A stretch of DNA of 64,000 bases from VRUE01 sp035712345 (GTDB lineage Bacteria; Actinomycetota; Thermoleophilia; Solirubrobacterales; 70-9): the NCBI GenBank assembly GCA_035712345.1, contig DASTAY010000030.1, positions 1 through 64,000 on the forward strand. The letters run 5' to 3'. The notes under the pieces were generated by a model that ran no database searches, was not told the DNA's origin, and saw nothing but the letters and a program-made list of their open reading frames with translations. The translations under genes and the position numbers were made by a program. Below, piece after piece: positions 32,685 through 39,779 of this stretch. The first letter of the stretch is position 1, and the number at the start of each line of letters is the position of its first letter.

Positions 32685-33254
32685 TTGAGGAAATTTCGTC
32701 TACGCCCGGCCTCGGGCAGGGCAGCTCTGTCGCTCGTGGTCATCGCACTGGTCTCCCTGGGGGCGTTTGCCTCCGCGGCCTCGGCGGGCACCGTGCCTAC
32801 CGTCTTCATCAAAGACGGTAAGAAGGGACTGCACTTCGAAGCCCCGAAGACGATCGCAGACGGAGAAGAACTGGCGATTGTCAACACGACCAACCCGCAC
32901 CAGGTCGGTCCGCACACGTTCTCGCTGGTCACCAAGGCGTCGATACCGACGACGCCCAAGGGCCGCCAGCTCTGCTTCACCCCGAATCACATCTGCAAGG
33001 CGATCGCCGGTTGGCATGGCGCAAAGGGCAACGGCCCGGTCAAAGTCAACCCGGTCGAGGTCGGGCCCGAAGGCTGGAGCACGATGGGCAGCCTGACCAA
33101 GAAGGGCGACTCCTGGTTCACCGGCAACAAGCCGGGCACCTCGATCAAGCAGAAGGTCGACGTCGACACCTCGGCCGGACCGACGCGGATCTACTTCGTC
33201 TGCGCGATCCATCCCTGGATGCACGGCTCGATCAACGTGCTGCCGGGCAGCTAG
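32685..33254 (+). CDS. Secreted cupredoxin-domain protein
   Basis: The protein has 189 residues from a TTG at 32685 with AAAGGA at good spacing. A signal peptide (LVVIALVSLGAFASAASA) is followed by a plastocyanin-like domain. The copper-site pattern is intact: His in VGPHTFSL and the loop VCAIHPWMHGSI giving Cys, His and Met. It should carry electrons or copper outside the membrane. The multicopper oxidase gene begins directly downstream, which makes an electron-donor or copper-delivery role likely. Confidence 0.88.
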   Translation: MRKFRLRPASGRAALSLVVIALVSLGAFASAASAGTVPTVFIKDGKKGLHFEAPKTIADGEELAIVNTTNPHQVGPHTFSLVTKASIPTTPKGRQLCFTPNHICKAIAGWHGAKGNGPVKVNPVEVGPEGWSTMGSLTKKGDSWFTGNKPGTSIKQKVDVDTSAGPTRIYFVCAIHPWMHGSINVLPGS

Positions 33255-33288
33255 GCCGACGTCTGGCTCCTCGCAGTCCCCGCCGCGC

Positions 33289-34854
33289 CTGGGGCGCCGA
33301 GCTTTCCTCGGCGCCCTCGGCGGCGGCGCGCTCGCGGCGCTGCTTCCCTCCGGGCTGCGCTCGAGCGGTCTGACCCCGGCTGCGGCACGGGCCGGGCGGA
33401 TCGCCGCGCCGCCACCCTTCCGCGATCCGCTGCCGATCCCGCGCGAGCTGCGCGGAGGCAAGCTGGACATCCCGATCGGTGAGGCCGAGGTATCGATCCT
33501 GCCGGGCCGTCCGACGCGGATGTGGACCTACGACGGCACCTTTCCGGGGCCGACGATCAGGCGACCGGCGGGCCACCGGACCGAGGTCACCTTCCATCAC
33601 CGGTTGTCGCCGAAGGTCGGCGAGCTTTCGGTCCACCTGCACGGCGGTCACAACCGCACCCAGTTCGACGGGCGGCCCGGCGGCCTGACCCGCTCCCAAC
33701 CGCGCTCCTTCTACTGCCACATCCCCAGCGGCCTCTCGCCGCGAGAGTCGGGAAACGACGTGCTGATCGAGCCCGGCGGGCGCCGCCGCTACGTCTGGGA
33801 CCTGATGGAGGACGGCCGCCCCGAGCGAGCGGCGATGCAGTGGTACCACGACCACCGCCTCGACCACACCGGTCGCAACGTCTGGCACGGGCTGGCGGGC
33901 ATCTTCATCATCGACGACGAGCTCGACGCCTCGCTGCCGCTGCCTGGCGGCGAACGCGACGTCCCGCTGATGATCGCCGACCGCAGCTTCGATCGGCACA
34001 ACCAGCTGACCGATCCCTTCACCGGGCTGCGTCCGCCCGCCGACGGCGTCGTCGGCCACCGCGTCCTCGTCAACGGCGCTTACATGCCGCACCACCACGT
34101 GACGCCGCAGCGCTATCGCCTGCGCCTGCTCAACGTCTCCGGCTTCCGCGCCTACAACGTCCACCTCTCGAACGGCGCGCCGCTGATCCAGATCGGCACC
34201 GACAGCGGCCTGATGCCGCAGCCGGTCCGCCGCAGTCAGATCCTGCTCGGGCCGGCCGAGCGGGCCGAGGTGATCGTCGACTTCGCCGCTGCCCGTGGCG
34301 AGACGCTCGAGCTGCGCAGCGGTCCCCGCCACGACGGCCACAACGGCCCCGGCGCCCGCCCCTACGTCGGCGCCCTGATGCAGTTCCGCGTCGGCTCGCG
34401 GCGAGTGCCGGACCGCACCCGAGTACCGCGCAGGCTGCGCCCGCTGCCGGCCTGGACCAGGCATGTCTCGCACAAGCCCGACCACACCTGGGAGATCTCG
34501 ATCGGCGGCCTCTTCAAGCCGACCTGGTTGATCAACGGCCGCACCTACAACCCGGCCTACGCCGACGCCTTCCCCAAGCTGGGACAGACCGTCACCTGGC
34601 AGCTGGTCAACCGCACCGACGTCGCCCACCTGATGCACCTGCACCACACCGACTGGTATCTGCTGGCGCGCAACGGCAAGCCGCCCCCGCCCTGGGAAGA
34701 CTGCCTCAAGGAGACCTTCTTCCTCTACCCCGGCGAAAAGATCCTCGTGGCCGGCCACTTCGCCGACTACACCGGCAAGTTCGTCATCCACTGCCACATG
34801 CTCGACCACGAGGACCACGGCCTGATGAGCCAGTTCGAGGTGGTCAGAGGCTGA
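33289..34854 (+). CDS. Tat-exported multicopper oxidase (laccase/bilirubin-oxidase type), start uncertain
   Basis: The four copper-binding blocks are complete: HLHGGHNRTQFDG, QWYHDHRLDHTGRNVWHGLA, HLMHLHHTDW and FVIHCHMLDHEDHGLM. The in-frame upstream sequence encodes LGRRAFLGALGGGALAALLP, a twin-arginine signal, and the first beta strands (KLDIPIGEAEVSILPG), so the first ATG at 33520 would cut domain 1. No ATG, GTG or TTG exists in frame between the TGA at 33094 and 33520; the CTG at 33289 is the best candidate. It probably oxidises Cu(I), Fe(II) or phenols outside the membrane. Confidence 0.85.
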   Translation: MGRRAFLGALGGGALAALLPSGLRSSGLTPAAARAGRIAAPPPFRDPLPIPRELRGGKLDIPIGEAEVSILPGRPTRMWTYDGTFPGPTIRRPAGHRTEVTFHHRLSPKVGELSVHLHGGHNRTQFDGRPGGLTRSQPRSFYCHIPSGLSPRESGNDVLIEPGGRRRYVWDLMEDGRPERAAMQWYHDHRLDHTGRNVWHGLAGIFIIDDELDASLPLPGGERDVPLMIADRSFDRHNQLTDPFTGLRPPADGVVGHRVLVNGAYMPHHHVTPQRYRLRLLNVSGFRAYNVHLSNGAPLIQIGTDSGLMPQPVRRSQILLGPAERAEVIVDFAAARGETLELRSGPRHDGHNGPGARPYVGALMQFRVGSRRVPDRTRVPRRLRPLPAWTRHVSHKPDHTWEISIGGLFKPTWLINGRTYNPAYADAFPKLGQTVTWQLVNRTDVAHLMHLHHTDWYLLARNGKPPPPWEDCLKETFFLYPGEKILVAGHFADYTGKFVIHCHMLDHEDHGLMSQFEVVRG

Positions 34855-34861
34855 CTGGACA

Positions 34862-34887
34862 CTTGACCCCCGTTTTCGGTGGTCAAG
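34862..34887. terminator. Bidirectional terminator hairpin between oxidase and cutA
   Basis: CTTGACC and GGTCAAG (34862-34868, 34881-34887) plus CCG/CGG around a TTTT loop form a ten-pair hairpin with one mismatch. It fills the 36-base gap between convergent genes. Confidence 0.6.
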
Positions 34888-34890
34888 CGT

Positions 34891-35208
34891 TCATTCGACG
34901 CTGCTGCCCAGCCACTCCAGGTAGCCGGGGCTGCCGGCGGCGATCGGGGTGGCGACGATCTCCGGCTGCTCGTAGGAGTGCAGCTCGCGGATCGCGGCCT
35001 CGACCTCCGGATAGCGACCATCGGTCGTCTTCGCAAAGCACAGCCACTCCGCGGCTTGCTCGATCTCCTCCTGCCAGCGGTAGCGGCTGGAGATCGGGCC
35101 CACGACCTGCACGCACGCGGCCAGGCGGCGCTCGACCAGCGCGGCGGAGATTCGCTCCGCCTCCCCCTCGGAGCCCACAGTCGTCATCACCTGCAGGTAC
35201 TCGGCCAT
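34891..35208 (-). CDS. cutA: CutA1-type divalent-cation tolerance protein
   Basis: The protein has 105 residues from an ATG at 35208. The family hallmarks are all visible: QVMTTVGSEGEAERISAALV, RRLAACVQVVGPISSRYRWQ, and EIVATPIAAGSPGYLEWL. CutA forms a trimeric ferredoxin-fold complex related to PII proteins. It was named for copper tolerance, but its physiological role is disputed. It lies next to a copper oxidase on one side and the PII/Amt operon on the other. Confidence 0.93.
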   Translation of the reverse strand: MAEYLQVMTTVGSEGEAERISAALVERRLAACVQVVGPISSRYRWQEEIEQAAEWLCFAKTTDGRYPEVEAAIRELHSYEQPEIVATPIAAGSPGYLEWLGSSVE

Positions 35209-35232
35209 CGACCCCAATCTAGACGTGCCGGC

Positions 35233-36537
35233 TCAGCTGGGGTTGGCGACGAGCACTTCACCCTCGTCGTCGGGCAGGACGAGGATCGCGCCCTCGCCCG
35301 AGGCGTAGGCCTCCTCGCCGTGCTGGACGACGTCCATGCCGACCGCCTCGTCGTGCTCGCCGGCGCGCAGCGGGACGAAGAGGCTCATCGCCCTCAGCAG
35401 CACGTAGGTCATGCCGAACGCGTAGAGCGGCGTGACCAGGGCGGCCAGCGCCTGGTCGCCGAGCTGCGAGGCGTTGCCGAAGAAGAGGCCGTCGGAGACG
35501 CCGTTCCACGCGGCCGAGGCGAAGAAGCCGATGAAGAGGATCCCGGTGAAGCCGGCGATCCCGTGCGCGGCGAGCACGTCGAGCGTCTCGTCGACGCGCG
35601 TGCGCGGGCGCCAGACGATCATCGCGTAGCAGGGCAGGGCGCCCACGGCGCCGAGCACCATCGCCCAGCCCGGGCTTATGAAGGCGCCCGCGGGGGTGAT
35701 CAGCACGCAGCCGACGATGATCGCGGTGGCGGCGCCGATCGCCGTGACTTTGCGGCCGCGAAAGAGGTCGAGCAGGAACCAGACGACGAGCGAGCAGGCC
35801 GGCGTCAGCAGGGTGTTGACGAAGGCGAGCACGCTCGGGTTGCCGGTCGAGAAGCCGCTGCCGCCGTTGAAGCCGAACCAGCCGAACCAGAGCAGCCCGG
35901 CGCCGAGCAGCACGTACATCGCGTTGTGCGGCAGCAGCGCCTGGCGGCCGTAGTCCTTGCGCGCCCCGACGACCACCGCGGCGGCGAGGGCGGAGAAGCC
36001 CGAGCCCATCTCGACCGGGATGCCGCCGGCGAAGTCGAGCGTGCCCCCCGAGGAGAGCCAGCCGCCGCCGAAGGACCAGTGGGCGAGGACGGAATAGACG
36101 AGGAGCGACCAGAGGGCGACGAAGATCAGGAAGGGCCCGAAGCGCATCCGCTCGACCACCGCGCCGGAGATCAGGGCGGCGGTGATGATGCAGAAGGTCG
36201 CCTGGAAGGCGAAGAAGAGGAGATGGGGGATGGTCGTCCCTTCGCGCGGCACGAAGGTGACGTCGTGCAGGCCGACGTAGTTCAGGCCGCCGAGGATCGA
36301 GCCGCTGCCGTCGAAGGCGAGCGAGTAGCCGACCAGCGCCCAGACGACCCCGGCGACGGCGATCGCGCCGATGCACATCATGAAGGTGTTGAGGGTGTTC
36401 TTCGAGCGCACCAGGCCGGCGTAGAAGAGGCCGAGCGCCGGCGTCATCATCAGCACCAGCGCGGTGGCCGCGAACATCCAGGCGGTGTCGCCGGTGTCGA
36501 TTCCCGCGGCCGTCGCCGCGATCGGCAGGCCGCTCAC
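35233..36537 (-). CDS. amt: Ammonium transporter with Glu at the first twin-His position
   Basis: The protein has 434 residues and eleven hydrophobic helices. The Amt signatures are DTAWMFAATALVLMMTPALG, AGLVRSKNTLNTFMM, the aromatic gate AFQATFCIITAALISG, and AAHGIAGFTGILFIG with His325. At the first twin-His position the sequence is GGIPVEMGSG, so Glu176 replaces the usual His. Fungal Mep1/Mep3 transporters carry the same swap, and it changes pH dependence and conduction there. The start overlaps the glnB stop as ATGA, and PII is expected to gate the pore. Confidence 0.92.
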   Translation of the reverse strand: MSGLPIAATAAGIDTGDTAWMFAATALVLMMTPALGLFYAGLVRSKNTLNTFMMCIGAIAVAGVVWALVGYSLAFDGSGSILGGLNYVGLHDVTFVPREGTTIPHLLFFAFQATFCIITAALISGAVVERMRFGPFLIFVALWSLLVYSVLAHWSFGGGWLSSGGTLDFAGGIPVEMGSGFSALAAAVVVGARKDYGRQALLPHNAMYVLLGAGLLWFGWFGFNGGSGFSTGNPSVLAFVNTLLTPACSLVVWFLLDLFRGRKVTAIGAATAIIVGCVLITPAGAFISPGWAMVLGAVGALPCYAMIVWRPRTRVDETLDVLAAHGIAGFTGILFIGFFASAAWNGVSDGLFFGNASQLGDQALAALVTPLYAFGMTYVLLRAMSLFVPLRAGEHDEAVGMDVVQHGEEAYASGEGAILVLPDDEGEVLVANPS

Positions 36538-36887
36538 TTCGCCACCGGCGTCACGGCCGCCTGGTCGGACTCGCCGGTGCGGATGCGGACCGCCCGCTCC
36601 AGCGGCACTACGAAGATCTTGCCGTCGCCGACCTCGCCGGTGCGGCCGCCGTCGCAGAGCGCGTCGATCGTCGGCTGGACGAACTCGTCGGAGACGGCGA
36701 TCTCGAAGCGCGTCTTGTCCTCGAGGCCGACTTTGACCGTCGTGCCGCGGTAGGTCTCGACCCGGTCGAGCTCGCCGCCGTGCCCCTGCACGCGGCTCAT
36801 CGAGACGCCGCGCACCTCGGCCCGGTAGAGGGCCTCCAATACGTCGTTCGCCTTCTCCGGGCGCACGATTCCGATCACCAGCTTCAA
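36534..36887 (-). CDS. glnB: PII nitrogen-regulatory protein (GlnB/GlnK)
   Basis: The protein has 117 residues from a TTG at 36887, six bases after AGGAGG. The family opening is LKLVIGIVRPEKANDVLEAL. The T-loop carries ETYRG, the tyrosine region used for covalent modification, and GRTGEVGDGKIFVVPLERAV is the C-terminal ATP and 2-oxoglutarate-binding end. It is directly coupled to amt, so it probably blocks the ammonium channel when nitrogen is plentiful. The order is PII first, then Amt. Confidence 0.93.
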   Translation of the reverse strand: MKLVIGIVRPEKANDVLEALYRAEVRGVSMSRVQGHGGELDRVETYRGTTVKVGLEDKTRFEIAVSDEFVQPTIDALCDGGRTGEVGDGKIFVVPLERAVRIRTGESDQAAVTPVAK

Positions 36888-36933
36888 GACGCCTCCTCCC
36901 GTTCCAGAGCCAAAGCAGTGGCAGGCTAACCGC

Positions 36934-37665
36934 TTAGGAGCGTCTGTGCACTTCGGTCGCCGCCGCCTGGTCACGGGGGCGGACGACGATCTCGTCCACG
37001 TTGACGTGGGCCGGCTGGGCGACCGCCCAGCGGATGCACTCGGCGACGTCTGCCGCGCGCAGCGGCTCCATGCCCTCGTATACGCGGCGGGCGGCCTCCT
37101 CGTCGCCGCCGAAGCGGACCACGGAGAACTCGGTCTCGACCATGCCCGGGGCGACCTCCGTCACCCGCACCGGCTCGCCGAGCAGCTCGAGCCGCAGGGT
37201 GCGCATCAGCGAGCGCTGGGCGTGCTTGGCGGCGATGTAGCCGGAGCCGCCACGGTAGGACTCGAAGCCGGCGATGCTGGTCACGGTGACGACGTGGCCA
37301 TCGCCGGACTCGATCAGGCGCGGCAGCAGGGCCCGCGTCATCCGCATCGTGCCGAGCACGTTCGACTCGTACATCGTGCGCCACTGCTCTTCGTCGGCCG
37401 CGGCCAGCGGCTCGAGCCCGAGCGCCCCGCCCGCGTTGTTGACCAGCACGTCGCAGCGGGGGACGCGATCGCAGAACTCCGCGACTGAATCCGAGTCGGC
37501 GACATCGAGGTCATGGGCCTCGCCGCCGACTTCCTCGGCGAGCTGCTCGAGCCGATCCACCCGCCGGGCGCCGAGCACGACCTGGAAGCCGTCCGCCGCC
37601 AACGACCGCGCGGTGGCGGCGCCGATGCCGCTGGATGCCCCCGTGATCACCGCAATTTGCGCCAC
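36934..37665 (-). CDS. Short-chain dehydrogenase/reductase
   Basis: The protein has 243 residues from a GTG at 37665 (earlier starts lie in the vapB promoter region). The cofactor motif is AVITGASSGIGAATARSL, followed by VLVNNAGGALG, the active-site Ser in VTVTSIAGFES and YIAAKHAQ (YxxxK). The overall pattern resembles YdfG/serine-dehydrogenase-like SDRs that use NADP. It is divergent from the toxin-antitoxin genes with no clear partner. Confidence 0.9.
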   Translation of the reverse strand: MAQIAVITGASSGIGAATARSLAADGFQVVLGARRVDRLEQLAEEVGGEAHDLDVADSDSVAEFCDRVPRCDVLVNNAGGALGLEPLAAADEEQWRTMYESNVLGTMRMTRALLPRLIESGDGHVVTVTSIAGFESYRGGSGYIAAKHAQRSLMRTLRLELLGEPVRVTEVAPGMVETEFSVVRFGGDEEAARRVYEGMEPLRAADVAECIRWAVAQPAHVNVDEIVVRPRDQAAATEVHRRS

Positions 37666-37723
37666 CTCCGCGAGCGTACTAAGCGCGAGAGGGGGAGAGA
37701 TTTGGATGACAGGGCCTTTGTTT

Positions 37724-37761
37724 GGCATGACGGCATCCTCGCTGTATGCCATATTTATGCC
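37724..37761. promoter_or_regulatory. Four-half-site operator array upstream of vapBC
   Basis: Two GGCAT copies (37724-37728, 37732-37736) face two ATGCC copies (37746-37750, 37757-37761), the last touching the vapB ATG. The mirrored direct repeats suit cooperative VapB-VapC binding and autoregulation. Confidence 0.55.
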
Positions 37762-37965
37762 ATGCGAACCACGCTCGATCTGGACGACGGTCTGATGGAG
37801 GCCCTGATGGCCCGTCACCCCGAGCTGAGCAAGACCAAGGCGGTGGAGGCCGCGATCGAGGAGCACGTCCGCCGTGGCGCGGTCGACTGGCTGCTGGAGA
37901 ATGCCGGGAAGATCGACATCGAAGATGTCTCCAAGGAGATGCGCGCGATCGACCGGCATATCTGA
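37762..37965 (+). CDS. vapB: VapB-type antitoxin
   Basis: The protein has 67 residues. It begins RTTLDLDDGLMEALMARHPE, a ribbon-helix-helix-like DNA-binding start, with SKTKAVEAAIEEHVRRGA after it and a C-terminal toxin-binding tail (KIDIEDVSKEMRAID). The stop overlaps the toxin ATG (TGATG). In VapBC pairs the antitoxin neutralises the PIN RNase and represses its own promoter; repeated half-sites are present just upstream. Confidence 0.88.
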   Translation: MRTTLDLDDGLMEALMARHPELSKTKAVEAAIEEHVRRGAVDWLLENAGKIDIEDVSKEMRAIDRHI

Positions 37966-38354
37966 TGGTCCTGCCGGATACGTCTGTATGGGTCGACTAC
38001 TCCCGTCGCGGGCTCGAGGGAGAGACTGCGGGTATGCGCGAGCTTCTGGACCGCGGGGAAATCGTCACCTGCGGGCCGGTGGCAGCTGAGTTGCTGGTGG
38101 GCGCCGATGGCGACGTAGCAGAGCAGATGTGGGGCATGTTGTCGTCCATACCCTGGGTGCAGCTGCCGACGATGAGCTGGCGAGAGGTGGGGCGGCTCGG
38201 CCACCTCCTGCGCCAAGCCGGCCAGGCGCTGCCCCTGACCGACCTTGCGATCGCCTTCGCCGCGGCTCGCGGCGGCCACCTGCTCTGGAGCCTCGACTCG
38301 GACTTCGAGCGGATCGCCCCGGCGCTCGACGACCTCGAGCTCTACCGCGACTGA
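37965..38354 (+). CDS. vapC: VapC-type PIN-domain ribonuclease toxin
   Basis: The protein has 129 residues. The acidic active-site residues are in place: Asp in LPDTSVWVDY, Glu in PVAAELLVGA, Asp in LTDLAIAFAAA and Asp in WSLDSDFERI. It is the toxin of the pair and should cleave tRNA or rRNA when free. Length and gene order are standard. It lies four bases from the convergent glyoxalase gene. Confidence 0.9.
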   Translation: MVLPDTSVWVDYSRRGLEGETAGMRELLDRGEIVTCGPVAAELLVGADGDVAEQMWGMLSSIPWVQLPTMSWREVGRLGHLLRQAGQALPLTDLAIAFAAARGGHLLWSLDSDFERIAPALDDLELYRD

Positions 38355-38358
38355 GCGC

Positions 38359-38739
38359 CTACTCGCCGATCAGCTCGATGCGATAGCCGTCCGGGTCGCG
38401 GACGAAGGCGATGCGGTGGCCCTCGGTGCGGCCGCCGGGGCGGTAGGGAGGCTTCTCGGGCTCGACGCCTTCCGTGGCGAGGCGCTCGAGCGTCCCGTCC
38501 AGGTCGTCGACCGCAAGCGCGATGTGGTTGTAGCCGCTGCCGTGCTCGTAGGAGTCGACGCCGTGGTTGTAGGTCAGCTCCAGGCGTGGCATGTCTTCGC
38601 CCGGCATCGTCATGAAGACGTTGATCGCCTCGTCGCCGATCGGCATCCGGCCGGCCACCTCGAAGCCGAGCTTTTCGTAGAACTCGACCGAGCGATCGAT
38701 CTCGCCGATCCGGTAGCAGGTATGGAGGAAGCTGGACAT
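38359..38739 (-). CDS. Glyoxalase I-like VOC protein
   Basis: The protein has 126 residues. Two VOC modules are seen, with SSFLHTCYRIGEIDRSVEFY at the start, LELTYNHG, GYNHIALAVDDL and FVRDPDGYRIELIGE. His7, Glu in LELTYN, His in NHIAL and Glu in IELIGE match the metal ligands of lactoylglutathione lyase. It would convert methylglyoxal hemithioacetal to a thioester; whether a glutathione-free actinobacterium uses another thiol is open. Confidence 0.9.
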   Translation of the reverse strand: MSSFLHTCYRIGEIDRSVEFYEKLGFEVAGRMPIGDEAINVFMTMPGEDMPRLELTYNHGVDSYEHGSGYNHIALAVDDLDGTLERLATEGVEPEKPPYRPGGRTEGHRIAFVRDPDGYRIELIGE

Positions 38740-38771
38740 GCGATCTCCCGCGAAGGCTACTGTTTATCCGC

Positions 38772-39668
38772 ATGACCGAGATGCAGGTCAGGGCGGCGGC
38801 GGTCCACGGACGCTCGATCTCCTACGCGGAAGCCGGGCGGGGGCCGGTGCTGCTTCTGGTCCACGGAATCGCCGGCAGTCGCGAGAGCTGGCGCGAGGTG
38901 ATCGAGCCCCTCGCCCAGCACCACACCGTGATCGCCCCCGATTTTCCCGGCCACGGCGATTCCGACGCCGGCGGCGGCGACTATTCGCTCGGCGCCCTCG
39001 CCGGTGGCCTGCGCGACCTGTTGCTCGCGCTCGGTCACGAGCGCGCCACCGTCGCCGGCCACTCGCTGGGCGGCGGTGTGGCGATGCAGCTCGCCTACCA
39101 GTGCCCCGAGATGATCGAGCGCCTGGTGCTCGTCTCCAGCGGCGGCCTCGGCCCCGAGGTCAGCCCGGTCCTGCGTGCCGCGGCGCTCCCCGGCGCCGAC
39201 CTCTTCATCTCGCTCACGGCCGGCGCCGGCCGGCGGGTCGGCTCGGTGCTCGGCCGCGGCCTCGGCGCGATCGGCCTGCGTCCAAGCGCGGACGTCGCCG
39301 AGGTTGCCCGCGGCTACGCCGGGCTCGAGGACCCCGCTCGCCGCGCCGCCTTCCTCGACACCCTGCGCGCAGTCGTCGGCACCCGCGGACAGCGAGTCGC
39401 CGCCGGAGACCGCCTCTACCTGGCGGAGGCGGTGCCGGTGCTGATCGTCTGGGGCGCGCGTGACTCGATCATCCCCGTGCGTCACGGGAAGGACGCCGCG
39501 CGGGCGATCCCCGGCAGTCGCCTGGAGGTCTTCGAGGACATCGGCCACCTGCCGCAGCTGGAGGCGCCCGGACGCTTCATCGCGGTGCTCGAACGCTTCC
39601 TGCGCGAGACCGAGCCTGCCGAGTTCGATGCCGAGCAGTGGCGGACGAGGATCAGGGCCGCGGCCTGA
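38772..39668 (+). CDS. Alpha/beta hydrolase
   Basis: The protein has 298 residues. The oxyanion region is LLLVHGIAGSRESW, the nucleophile elbow VAGHSLGGGVAMQLAY, the acid WGARDSIIPV and the histidine DIGHLPQLEAP. It is a cytoplasmic hydrolase without signal peptide. The acting substrate (ester, epoxide, haloalkane or C-C bond) cannot be read. The start at ATG 38772 lies 32 bases from the divergent glyoxalase start. Confidence 0.9.
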   Translation: MTEMQVRAAAVHGRSISYAEAGRGPVLLLVHGIAGSRESWREVIEPLAQHHTVIAPDFPGHGDSDAGGGDYSLGALAGGLRDLLLALGHERATVAGHSLGGGVAMQLAYQCPEMIERLVLVSSGGLGPEVSPVLRAAALPGADLFISLTAGAGRRVGSVLGRGLGAIGLRPSADVAEVARGYAGLEDPARRAAFLDTLRAVVGTRGQRVAAGDRLYLAEAVPVLIVWGARDSIIPVRHGKDAARAIPGSRLEVFEDIGHLPQLEAPGRFIAVLERFLRETEPAEFDAEQWRTRIRAAA

Positions 39669-39717
39669 GCTGCGGCCAGACGGCCGCTGGGCGGAGTCCG
39701 ACTCCTCCGCCGCCGGG

Positions 39718-39763
39718 CATTTCCTTGCGCTTGCCAGAGCGGAAATGACCCGCTTGGCGCTCT
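39718..39763 (+). repeat. Hairpin with AGCGGAAATG motif upstream of the penicillin-binding protein
   Basis: CATTTCC (39718-39724) pairs with GGAAATG (39741-39747), and AGAGCG (39736-39741) can instead pair with CGCTCT (39758-39763). The sequence AGCGGAAATG-ACC-CGCTT recurs as AGCGGAAATG-GGA-CGCTT at 57954-57971, also in front of a gene. Confidence 0.45.
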
Positions 39764-39779
39764 GAATAGAATTTTTGCG

